A stretch of 64,000 bases of DNA from the NCBI GenBank assembly GCA_003116975.1, contig BGKB01000033.1, positions 248,001 to 312,000 of the forward strand, read 5' to 3'. Below the pieces are notes generated by a model that was not told the origin of the DNA, did no database searches, and worked only from the letters and a program-made list of their open reading frames with translations. Positions 10,801 through 19,383 of this stretch are shown piece after piece. The DNA is from Aurantiochytrium sp. KH105. Lineage: Eukaryota; Sar; Bigyra; Thraustochytrida; Thraustochytriidae. Position 1 is the first letter of the stretch, and each line of letters opens with the position of its first letter. A program made the translations under genes and the position numbers.

Positions 10801-13103
10801 TTGCGAGCCTTTCGCTGACCCTCAACCCGATAATTCGCGAGGTCATGTCCATTTTGTGCAGTGCCCTGCTCTTCACCTCACTCATTGGCGACTTTTTGCC
10901 ACGCATCAACCCCGCCATGGACACAACCTCGCGCCGAGCCACACGTTTTGGAAAGCTCGTCGGGGTTCGTCTTGCGATTTCGCTCTCCATGTGTGTCATT
11001 GTGGCCGGTCTCATCGCCTTCCATGAGGTCCTGTACACAACACGACTTGCCGGTAGCGATGCCTACATGTCTTTTAATGCCGAAAACGTGAACAGCGAGA
11101 TCGTCGCCGATGACACGGGCTTTGTCAACAATCTCTCTGAAGGCCCAGCACCTGTCCTTCACTTTTGCAACTGGCAAAGCGCAGAGTCTTCTTGCCAGCG
11201 ACCTGCAAACGCTGTCGCTGCTGCAGTGAGCACGGGAGTCGCTGAAGCCACGGGGAAGCTCTATGTGCGAAGCCCGATGCATTTTGTGGTTGGCTGTCTG
11301 GCGTTTGCGTCCGTGTCTCGCTTTTTGCTCGAACGCAATTTGATGAACGCTCTGCACGCACTCGCATTATTGATGCTGAGTGTGCTTTCGCTTTCGTCGA
11401 ATGCGAAAATGTCCACCTCGGCGCTCGGCCTCGCCATTGTTCATGGTGCCAGCGAGCTGCACGCCTCTATTAGCGCTGCGCGTACCTTGCTAGGACTTCG
11501 GGGCCTCATGTGGAATGATAGTCTTTACCGCCGTGCTTGGAGCATTGACATTTCCAGCATGCTGATCATCCGCTGGGTTCCCGTGCCGGTGCTTTTGTCT
11601 CCGGTCATTCTCCGTGCGCCGTGGCCTGTTTTGCTTGCCATTTGCATGATTGCCGTTCGAGAGACTTCGGTGCTCATCGACACACTTCTCGCTTTAAAAG
11701 AGGATTACGAGAATCGCCTCAACGCAGCTGACCTCTTGGACCAGGCGCGCAACCGTGACGAGATCGTCAACGCCATGGTCGGTGAGAGAGCACGTCGCAA
11801 CGAGGCTGCTGCTAATGCTGATGCTAATGCTACTGCTTCCGTGGCACTTCGTACGTGATGAATCGACCTCAAGTGCGCACCTCGCACCTCGTTCCCATGT
11901 CGCTCGATAGTTCGCCAAAGAAAACTGCTTGGACAACTAACATCTTTGCTTCTTTTTACCCTTCTCAACATATGGCCGGCCTCCTTGTCTGCCCGCCCTT
12001 CATCTGCACGCTCTGATTTACCTTTCAACCCACTCGCAGGTTCTGGAATTTACCATGGAACACTCTATCACCAGCGCAACAAGGTTGAAGGCGCTTCCCC
12101 AGCTCGGCACGCTTTCAAGTACAACGTTTGGATGGCCTTGGTGAATCTGGATGAGGTGAAACGAGGCGAAGCCTTTGACGACACGCAATTTATCAGCGCT
12201 AATCGTGCGAATATCTTTTCGTGGTACCGCAAGGATCACTTTGTAGGAACCCAAGGAGTTGCTCAGCCACTTGATGAGTGCGTGCGGGATCTCGTCAAGG
12301 AGCGGACCGGGCGCGCCGTTTCCGCCAATGGCTCTGTGCTCTTACTTACCAACATTCGTTGCTTTGGATTCTCTTTCAATCCCGTTTCCGTGTACTACTG
12401 TCTCAATGCCTCAGGGACGGCTCTGGAAGCCGCCGTGCTCGAAGTTTCCAATACGCCTTGGTTACAGAAGCGAATGTACGTCCTTCCCTTCTTCGACGAT
12501 GACGACGACGACTGCAAGCACAAAGACGACTTGAACGAAAAGAAACGTGTGTGGCGCTCCAAGTGGAAGAAGGACTTCCACGTGAGTCCCTTTTTCGACG
12601 TTTTCTTCAATTATGAGTGGGTTCTCAACCTTCCCCGGGAACACATCAACATCCGTGCTCTCAGCACCCGGCGAAATCCGGAGACAGACGGCGCAGACGA
12701 AGCTCCTGCGCGCAAGGACGAACCGTGGACACAAGTGATCGGCACGGCCCCAACTGATCTTTTGCAAAAGAGAAACGCTTCAGAGCAAGGTGACGAGGAG
12801 ACGGAGTCTCGTACATTTATTGTCAACCTCAACCTGCAGCGAGCTTCGGCAAGCGAGCGATGGCGTCAACTGCTTCACCAGCCGCTCATGACCTTTTCCA
12901 TCGTCCTGTACATTCACGTGCACGCCTTTATTGTGATGGTTCGCAAGGGCTGCGCGCAAAAGTTGACGCCGCGAAACGCTCCGGGTCTCGGCCTCGGAGA
13001 CGCCGCGCGACATTTACTTATCTTCACAATTGCAGGTCTCGCAGGCATCTGGCGCATTCTAACAGCACCATTTGTCAAGACGCGGGCGCAAGCCCGGGTC
13101 TAG
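7890..13103 (+). CDS. FAD amine-oxidase-like / cyclopropane-fatty-acid synthase / membrane / DUF1365 fusion; join(7890..11850,12040..13103)
   Basis: Exon 1 begins at ATG 7890. Residues 1-450 are an FAD/NAD(P)-binding amine-oxidoreductase-like domain with the dinucleotide fold VAVVGSGIAGLASAL at residues ~12-26. Residues ~485-945 are a CFA synthase: motif I VLEIGCGWGSFAIRA at ~698, the YSCG cysteine, the IEMLEAVG glutamate, FPGGHMP and the late Tyr (MYFAYCEAGF). These enzymes add a one-carbon group from AdoMet to lipid acyl chains. Residues ~960-1290 hold several hydrophobic helices, so the protein is probably membrane-bound. A frame-preserving intron (11851-12039) then joins a DUF1365 domain. 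The spliced product would be 1,674 residues. If unspliced, the first frame ends with TGA at 11858 as a 1,322-residue protein and the DUF1365 frame has no start. Bacteria often carry these three domains as neighbouring genes. Confidence 0.82.
11851..12039 (+). other. Predicted spliceosomal intron (189 nt) joining CFA synthase and DUF1365 exons
   Basis: The donor is GTACGT at 11851 and the acceptor is CTCGCAG ending at 12039, preceded by a pyrimidine-rich stretch and a CTCAAC branch-like motif near 11961. Splicing joins the first base of an Arg codon (11850) to GT at 12040-12041, restoring CGT and running straight into SGIYHGTLYH, the first residues of DUF1365. The phase matches on both sides. 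The DUF1365 frame lacks any in-frame ATG before its domain; the ATG at 12055 is in another frame. Transcript evidence is not available here. Confidence 0.7.
12040..13103 (+). CDS. DUF1365-domain exon (last exon of the fusion, or separate gene if unspliced)
   Basis: This exon encodes about 354 residues. The DUF1365 landmarks are YHGTLYHQRNKV, HAFKYNVWMALVNLDEV, IRCFGFSFNPVSVYYC, EVSNTPWLQKRMYVL, FHVSPFFDVFFNYEW, and LHQPLMTFSIVLYIHVHAFI near the end. The family has no established biochemical activity that I can assert, but in bacteria it sits beside FAD amine-oxidase and CFA-synthase genes. An Asp/Lys-rich insertion (about 12495-12545) and a Glu/Asp-rich one (about 12680-12800) interrupt the usual domain. 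Because the frame has no ATG ahead of the conserved core, I read it as the 3' exon of the preceding gene, not as an independent gene. Confidence 0.8.
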
Positions 13104-13225
13104 CTAAGAAGAGGACTCTTTGGTGCAAATTTTCCTTTGGTAAGCTCGATAGCTCGAGCTGTCGACCCTTGCTTGTTTCTTGAATTAGCGAAAAAAAATC
13201 CGTCTTTGTTGCTCTGTTATAATTT

Positions 13226-13588
13226 TCAGATCTCGTCTAGCGAAGGGGCAGCGGAGCCCGTGGCGGGCGGTGGCGGCGTCTGCGCCGTGCCTTCTTGAGC
13301 CGATGAGGACTCTTGAGCGCCTCCGAGCTGGTCAATCTCTGCCTGCTTGGACTGGACGCTTTTAGCCAGTTCGTCAATCTTGGCCTTGTAGCTGGCATAG
13401 ACTGCGTCGCGCTTTACTTGGTCATCCCAAAAGGCAAAGACCTCGACGCCGAATTCGTGCTTGAGCTTGGTTTGCTTGCGGCGCAAAAGCTCAATCTCGG
13501 CCTTGAGCTTGGTACGTTGCGCGGTACGCTTAGAGGCATCACGGGCGTCGGCAAGTCCGGATTTTGTGCGCGACCAAAAGTCAGACAT
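13226..13588 (-). CDS. Small coiled-coil protein, unknown function
   Basis: The protein has 120 residues if started at the ATG giving MSDFWSRTKSG. The frame stays open 165 bases further upstream, but that part is Arg-rich and looks like 5' leader. The middle (residues ~25-95) is charged and heptad-like with Lys/Glu/Leu, consistent with a coiled coil. The tail is rich in Ser, Pro and Thr. I do not recognise a family. It faces the DUF1365 exon tail-to-tail with about 120 bases between. Confidence 0.55.
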   Translation of the reverse strand: MSDFWSRTKSGLADARDASKRTAQRTKLKAEIELLRRKQTKLKHEFGVEVFAFWDDQVKRDAVYASYKAKIDELAKSVQSKQAEIDQLGGAQESSSAQEGTAQTPPPPATGSAAPSLDEI

Positions 13589-13942
13589 GGCGCTTTCCAG
13601 AGTCTTTCTTCTCCTCCGGTTTCTTCTACTTCTTTGTCGCTCCTTTCTTTGTCTTGAAGCGTATACGAAAGTTCTTCTGGCTGCTTGGTATGCAAGCGCG
13701 AAGTTCTTCGTTGGTCTCCTTGCTTCGCGCCGGGTACGCGGGCACGTGGACAAGCGGCACGTCGCTGGGCCTCACTGCTTGGCCAGCGGCGACAGCAGCT
13801 GCTGGCTGCCCTGGGGATCAAATACAACACGCCGAGCTTGCTGCTGCTCGCCCGCTGCTGCGACTGCCCGAAACGATGCGTTCGTGGTGGGCGCGAAGTC
13901 GTCGCGGCCAAGCTTCGCGCGCACGTTCGTTCTCTGTTTGCT

Positions 13943-13994
<52 letters not shown>

Positions 13995-14127
13995 TTCATG
14001 CTCGGCTACCAGCGAGCGAGCGGTATAGCGCTCGCTGGGCGGCGGCGCGCCGAGCAAGTCTAGAACGGCAACGCAAGGAAAACCGAGAGGGGAAACGCGG
14101 CAGAGCAAGTCGCGGAGGCGGAGCAAG
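13589..14127. promoter_or_regulatory. Divergent intergenic region with (CTTT)n tract
   Basis: This is a head-to-head spacer between the small coiled-coil gene and the TPR-TMEM33 gene. Its main feature is a perfect CTTT tetranucleotide run of about 14 units. Open frames here are simple-sequence shadows. Confidence 0.5.
13941..13996. repeat. (CTTT)n microsatellite
   Basis: About fourteen CTTT units form a polypyrimidine strand about 130 bases upstream of the ATG of the TPR-TMEM33 gene. Confidence 0.92.
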
Positions 14128-15294
14128 ATGGTGGTGGCAGAGGCGGAGCGCGAGAAGGAGCGCGGCAACTCGCTGCTGCGCGAAGGCAAGAAGGACGAGG
14201 CCGCGGAAGCGTACTCGGCGGCGATCGAGCTCGACGGGTCGAACCACGTGTATTTCTCGAACAGAGCCCACGTGTACAACCTGTTGGGCGACTTTCCCAG
14301 CGCGCTCGCCGATGCGAACCGGTGCGTCGAGCTCAAGCCAGACTGGGCAAAGGGCTACAACCGCCTCGCGATGGCCTTTCAAGGCCTTGGCGATCAAAAG
14401 AAATACGAGGATGCACTTGCCAAGTGGCGCGAGCTCGGCGGCGCGCCTGCTGCGACGAGGTCATCGGGGACCTCGGCGGCCTCGGCGACGGCATCGGGCC
14501 CCAGCAGCTTGCCTGACATGCTCTCCAAAGTACAGCTCGGACTTCGCGTCTTTCTCGTACTCAACTTTGCACTCTATGTCTTTCCTCTGACGTCTTCGTA
14601 TGGAGCCTTTCAACGCGCGCTCTTCTCTGCGTGCGGAGTCTACATGATTCACCTTTACCGCGTGCACGGGAGACCGGTGCGTACACAAGCGTACGCCCAG
14701 CGTATTGTCACAGATTATCGTTCCCACTACGCCATGGCGGCAATGCTCTTCGCGTTTAGTGGGTCTGGCCGCTTGATCGCCTTGATGCCGCACCTGCTCA
14801 GTGAGATTGGGTATGTTGCAGACTACGTGCTCACTGCCCAACCGCAGATTGCCGCGCAGCTTGCTCCGCCCCTCAACACTCATGTGTTGCCCCGTTTCAC
14901 GCAGACTCCGCCGGAGCAATGGGCCAGTCTTGATCTGCGTTCCAAGTGGCAGCGTTACAACCAGGTCTCGATGCACTACGCAGCAAGTCTCGAAGTGGCG
15001 ATTGGCCTTGGTCTCATCGTGGAGCTCGTCACGCCAAGCCGTAGCTTTTTGGTTCTCTTTGCGTACTGGCACTTTTTGCGTATTCGTTACATGGTTTCTG
15101 ACGACATCAAGCAAACTTTTCGGGCGCTCGACACCAAGATCGCCAGCTATGCATCTCGAAACGCTACTGCAATGAACCTTTACGGAAAGATCCGCACATT
15201 TGCAGGGTCAATGGTGCAGATGCCTTCCCAGGGTCAGCCAGCGCCGGGCGCAGGGGGGCTCGCTGGTCTCGCCTCGCGATGCACCATTTCTTAG
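14128..15294 (+). CDS. TPR-TMEM33 (Pom33-like) fusion membrane protein
   Basis: The protein has 388 residues. Residues ~3-108 form three tetratricopeptide repeats of the HOP/STI1 kind (EREKERGNSLLREGKKDEAAEAY; SNHVYFSNRAHVYNLLGDF; PDWAKGYNRLAMAFQGLGD), which normally bind chaperone or other protein tails. After a Ser/Ala linker, residues ~130-350 resemble TMEM33/Pom33, the ER and nuclear-envelope membrane family: LFVLPL-like YVFPLTSSYGAFQRAL, a hydrophobic SGSGRLIALMPHLLSEIGY segment, and YWHFLRIRYMVSDDIKQTF, matching the family's YRFLTLRY region. Known TMEM33 proteins are around 250 residues without TPRs, so the N-terminal addition is the odd part. ATG 14128 lies right before the first TPR. 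Confidence 0.75.
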   Translation: MVVAEAEREKERGNSLLREGKKDEAAEAYSAAIELDGSNHVYFSNRAHVYNLLGDFPSALADANRCVELKPDWAKGYNRLAMAFQGLGDQKKYEDALAKWRELGGAPAATRSSGTSAASATASGPSSLPDMLSKVQLGLRVFLVLNFALYVFPLTSSYGAFQRALFSACGVYMIHLYRVHGRPVRTQAYAQRIVTDYRSHYAMAAMLFAFSGSGRLIALMPHLLSEIGYVADYVLTAQPQIAAQLAPPLNTHVLPRFTQTPPEQWASLDLRSKWQRYNQVSMHYAASLEVAIGLGLIVELVTPSRSFLVLFAYWHFLRIRYMVSDDIKQTFRALDTKIASYASRNATAMNLYGKIRTFAGSMVQMPSQGQPAPGAGGLAGLASRCTIS

Positions 15295-15940
15295 GCATTG
15301 TGGATCTCCACCATTTTTTTCTTTTCTGTTTTAGACTACGGGCAAAGGATTGGAGGTGGTGCGAGGTGGTGACTACGGGCAAAGGATTGGAGGTGGTGCG
15401 AGGTGGTGAAGAAGAAAGCCCTTGCTGTTAGTTTCAGGAATGCAATTCATTTTACTTTTTTTTTTGTTCTCTTTAATGTAAACATGAAGCACGCGTACTC
15501 GCTTGCATACGCAGGATTTTGCTTGCATTCATTCATTCATTTATTCATTCATCCATTCGTCCATTCAACCATCTAGAATGAACAAGCTCAGTGTACCTGC
15601 AGGACATCGTGTACACAGGACGCATTATTCCTGTGGATTTGGGATGAAATGAAAGTTGGTCGACCCCAAGATTTATCTATTACGTGGCATTTCGCTCCGA
15701 CGAAAAGAGGTGACAGTTTATATGGCCATATGACCGGGTGTAGGGTTGCAGGACTCGCACTGCAATGACGGATGTCGAACGGAACAAGAGAAAGAGTTCA
15801 TACAAGCATCATTTTTTTCTTCAGTTTTTGCAACTCTTATGTTTGTTGGTTGAATGGTCCGGTCCAGACAATCAGGGTGTCCCACGTCAGCACGTCTAGC
15901 CAAAAGCTGGATGTCAAAATGACGTTGCAAGATTTGAGAA
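15295..15940. other. Convergent intergenic spacer with tandem 37-bp repeat
   Basis: This spacer lies between the stops of the TPR-TMEM33 and calpain genes. It contains two identical 37-bp units side by side and a run of ATTC-like tetranucleotides at about 15525-15575. No gene is supported. Confidence 0.6.
15334..15407. repeat. Perfect tandem duplication of a 37-bp unit
   Basis: The unit at 15334-15370 is repeated exactly at 15371-15407. It begins GACTACGGGC and ends GCGAGGTGGT. It lies in the 3' region of the TPR-TMEM33 gene. Confidence 0.92.
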
Positions 15941-18019
15941 TTACTCGATCGAAAAACCGCGGGAGAAGGAGTACGAGTATGCCTCGGACGGGTCGTGCTG
16001 CTCCATAATGATGAGGACCTCTGCGCCGGGTTCGACCGTGAGATCAGCAGCTGTACCGAATCTTGTACTGATCGACCCGGATGTGCGTACGATAGTGAGA
16101 TTTCTGAGCTTGAAGTCGACGCTTTCAACGAGCTTGTGGTCGCTCTTGTTGGTATAAAGCATGCACACGATGCCGTCAAGCGCGGACGCCCATGTGTACA
16201 TCTTCATTTCAGGCTGATCAAACTCCATCAAAGTTGAAACCTTGCCTTCGCGAAGTGTACGAGCGCGATAGTTTGCTGTCATAATGTCGCTCACTGTCTT
16301 CCAATTCTCGTGCGTGGGCTGGTTTGCATGTGCACCCGTGTGCATCGCCTCGATCTGGGTGTCTCCGGGACCATTGACGCTGAGTGTAAACGAGAGCTCA
16401 GACCCCACAGGAATGCCGCCACCTACAACAAAGACGTAGTAGCTGCCTTCCTTGAGACTTGCCGATGGAATGTACACGTCCTTGGCGATTGTAAAGGCGC
16501 TGGATTCGATGGTGGAGGCGGCATCGTCGTGACTGACGAGCCACACGCGCACCGCTGCAAAGTCGGAATCCGCCGCTCGTTCTTCCGGGTGTCCTGAAGG
16601 GTTGATGGCACGGCGCTCGCGCTGATGCACACCAACGGTGTAGGCACCGGATTGTGGGACGGTGAGCTGGAAGCAAGCACGGCGCGAAGGGAGCAAGACG
16701 TCCTTGATCTCGTGACGCTTGGGTTGCGGGCCAGGGACGCAAAAGAGCGCAGGCTTGGAGTTCGTGCGGACATCGTCCTTGCGGATACAGCAAATGTGCA
16801 CGGCGGAAAAGGTCTTGCTAAAGTCTTGCAAGTCGATGAAAAAGATGCCGTCATTCTCGTTGGTCCAGCCAACCTCGCTGCGAAGGCTGTCCGTCCACAG
16901 CGATGACTTGTCGCTCCAATCGCCGTTCCACTCGAAGCGTCCCCAGGGGTTACGGATGCGCAAAACCTTGAGGGCACGGCCCTTGGCGCGGATTGTATGC
17001 ACACCGAGAATGGTGTAAGCGTGCATTTCAACGAGGCCTACGGAGGCTTCCAAGTCACCGGGTTGATCGTAAATGGTGGCCGACATGACAAAGCCTTGGC
17101 TCTCCGCGTCCGTCATGGCTTGCCACACCGTTGCAGGATCCTCGGTGTCGTAGCGCTGCGTGTAGCAGCCCGTGAGCATTTCGAGCGCGTTGCCGGCATC
17201 GCCTCCGGCAATTGCAGCATAGCTGCCACAGACCTTGGCCCAGGCCTTTTCGACGATGCAAGGCCATACGCCTGCGCCACTGTCGCGTTTGGGGTGCGCG
17301 AAAGCGAACTCACTCGTCTTTTCATCATAAGGCGCATGGTCGTCAACAAGGATTGTTTGCCAGCTGCCATGAAGACAGAGACGAACGCCAATGCATCCGC
17401 TTGGGACCTCGTCAAGAACAAAGAGGCTTCGGATGCGATCCGGATGCTCGGCAAGACAGCTTAACGAGCTCAAAAGATAGCAATCTCCAAGCGAACCCTG
17501 CTGGACGTCGGTCGGGCGAATCTCGTTGTTGTCGCCGTAGAGCTTGTAGAACTCAAACAGACGCTCCCACGAAAGTCCTTTCCAGGCCTCGACCTCGGGG
17601 CTATCGAAGGACTCGCTTAGAGACGAAGCCTCTGGCGGGAACTCCGTGTCGGTGAATTTACCGTCATCGGCCTTTTCGCGTTGCGCATCCAGGAACTCAT
17701 TGAGGTCGACGCCCAGCCTTTTCAGACCGTGCATAAGGTCGCGTGCGAGCGGATCTTCTTCTTTCTTGACGATTTTGGGCATCGGCACCCTTATATCGCT
17801 TTCGAGCGTAATGCACTTGCGTTCGACGTCAGTATACTCGCCGGCCATGACATGTTGATTCATGCGTGCAACGCGGCTCCTGAGCTCGCGGATCTGGGCA
17901 CGCGCATTGGGCACACTCGTGACGTCCGAGGCATCGAGAGGCGCCTCAAGCTGGTGCCAGAAGATCTCCACGTCATGTCGTGCAGGTCCATTGTCGCATG
18001 AGCTTGCACCTGAACCCAT
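15941..18019 (-). CDS. Calpain-family cysteine protease with myristoylation-type N-terminus
   Basis: The protein has 692 residues from the chosen start. The papain-like calpain core is intact. The catalytic Cys is in GSLGDCYLLSS (Cys180), His in VEMHAYTILG (His333) and Asn in IRNPWGRFEW (Asn357); the Cys-His and His-Asn spacings (153 and 24) are close to those of animal calpains. A C2-like calpain domain III follows (about 390-520), then a further beta-rich region. There is no penta-EF-hand. Of two ATGs four codons apart I prefer the second: it gives MGSGASSC, a good N-myristoylation signal with a neighbouring Cys for palmitoylation, which would place the protease on membranes. Calpains cleave substrates in a limited, usually calcium-dependent way. 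Confidence 0.88.
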   Translation of the reverse strand: MGSGASSCDNGPARHDVEIFWHQLEAPLDASDVTSVPNARAQIRELRSRVARMNQHVMAGEYTDVERKCITLESDIRVPMPKIVKKEEDPLARDLMHGLKRLGVDLNEFLDAQREKADDGKFTDTEFPPEASSLSESFDSPEVEAWKGLSWERLFEFYKLYGDNNEIRPTDVQQGSLGDCYLLSSLSCLAEHPDRIRSLFVLDEVPSGCIGVRLCLHGSWQTILVDDHAPYDEKTSEFAFAHPKRDSGAGVWPCIVEKAWAKVCGSYAAIAGGDAGNALEMLTGCYTQRYDTEDPATVWQAMTDAESQGFVMSATIYDQPGDLEASVGLVEMHAYTILGVHTIRAKGRALKVLRIRNPWGRFEWNGDWSDKSSLWTDSLRSEVGWTNENDGIFFIDLQDFSKTFSAVHICCIRKDDVRTNSKPALFCVPGPQPKRHEIKDVLLPSRRACFQLTVPQSGAYTVGVHQRERRAINPSGHPEERAADSDFAAVRVWLVSHDDAASTIESSAFTIAKDVYIPSASLKEGSYYVFVVGGGIPVGSELSFTLSVNGPGDTQIEAMHTGAHANQPTHENWKTVSDIMTANYRARTLREGKVSTLMEFDQPEMKMYTWASALDGIVCMLYTNKSDHKLVESVDFKLRNLTIVRTSGSISTRFGTAADLTVEPGAEVLIIMEQHDPSEAYSYSFSRGFSIE

Positions 18020-18712
18020 TGTGCGCAGCAAAGTTCTTCCCTAGGTCCGCTTCCTGTAGCTCTCTCTTTCTTTAGAAACCCAACTTCAGATTTCGATTTT
18101 GCTGCTTGGGCCCTGATGCGTCCGTCACGCGGTTGGTCAATCGCCTGGCTAGCCGGACGGCGCGGAGGCATGTGTTCATGCACGGATGGACTCGAGGAAC
18201 TCGGGCGCGGACAGATTTTCTTTTTTCTTCAAACAGAATTTTTGAGACCCACTGTGGCGAATCATACTCCACGCTGCGATACTTTACTGGCGCTTGCGGG
18301 GCAAGACGGTGTGGGGAACAAAGCAAATGATGCGTTGATGCGCCGGCCTGTGGAGTCCATTCGAGTCCAAAGATTTGACCCTTGACCCTCCAGTTCCCAG
18401 AAGTTCTCAAAAGTGTGTACCCGTAAGTAAATAGTGCGGAAATCCGTTGAGTACGCATCGAAGTTCGAAGTTTGAAGTTCTGAGTCCGAGTCCGAGTCCG
18501 AACGTGCAACTATCGTGACAGTGACTGTGAGAAAACGAGAAAAGTTTATCGTTTTGCTCTCCTCTCTGAATGATGACATGCCTTGCGATCTCGACGCGAG
18601 TCTACAACCCCCCATCCCCCCACCCCGCGCCCCTGCGCGCAGCGCCGCCGCGCGGCAAAAGAAAAGAAGTAGAGGTCCTGGAGGCTTCCCACGGACCAAG
18701 AAGGGAGGAAAC

Positions 18713-18909
18713 ATGAGCCAGATGAATTGGCGGGCGGCGTCACCTCACCAGCCCTTTGGCGCGGAGTCCAGTCTCCATCGGGCGGCTCAGGCAAAGCGCA
18801 AGGTGGGGGCCATTGGCCGGAGCACGGACGTGAATCGACCGGATCTTAACGAACAAAAATGTGAGCGCAGTTCGTTCAAGCATCATCTACCTGTATACAG
18901 TGGTGATAG
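18713..18909 (+). other. Possible short 5' exon ending at a GTAAGT donor
   Basis: An ATG at 18713 opens a frame of about 65 codons (starting MSQMNWRAASPHQP) that reaches GATAG|GTAAGT at 18910. It could be an upstream or leader exon of the CNB-RGS gene that begins at 19384, or chance. I recognise no domain. Confidence 0.2.
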
Positions 18910-19013
18910 GTAAGTCGAATCCTTTTTCGACTGCGAGCTAGGTGAGGTGGGTGCTTGTAGAGCTTGTCTTGACTCGCGAGGCCACCGAGCAAAAAACGGT
19001 CCTCCGCTAGCTG

Positions 19014-19040
19014 GCTAGCTAGCTAGCTAGCTAGCTAGCT
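19014..19040. repeat. (GCTA)n microsatellite
   Basis: About seven GCTA units, self-complementary, lie about 345 bases upstream of the CNB-RGS ATG. Confidence 0.88.
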
Positions 19041-19383
19041 CATCCTGCACCGGCAGGTATACATAACTACTTTTATTCCCTGATAGATGTACCTGAGATC
19101 GATAGAGACAGGGAGACAGAGAAAGAGAGACAGAGGGGGAAGTCGAGCCTCTGGTGCAATTGAGTCCTGCGAAGCGTGGAGTCTCAAGCTAAAGGTGCAT
19201 AGCTTGTAGCGCACGGGGAGGAAGGCGATCGTATCAGAATCGTGCCGCTTGGTCGTCGGCGTCAGCAATACAAAGCGGCTGGCTGTTTGCGCACAAGTAC
19301 GGAGAGCGCAAAGGTGGACTCTGCGAGCGTCGTGCCGATCTCGCGTCAGTCGCAAGAAAGGACGACGGTAGTCATAGTAGCTG

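Larger units (their letters stand above)
18020..19383. promoter_or_regulatory. Divergent intergenic region between calpain and CNB-RGS genes
   Basis: This is 1.36 kb between two divergent genes. It contains a GAGTCC triplication near 18483-18500, a (GCTA)n run (19014-19040), and a short open frame ending at a textbook splice donor near 18910 (listed separately as a possible exon). No other gene is supported. Confidence 0.5.

Noticed and set aside
11946-13103. DUF1365 as an independent gene starting at 11946
   Set aside because: That start is TTG. No ATG precedes the conserved domain in frame, whereas an in-phase donor/acceptor pair joins it to the previous gene.
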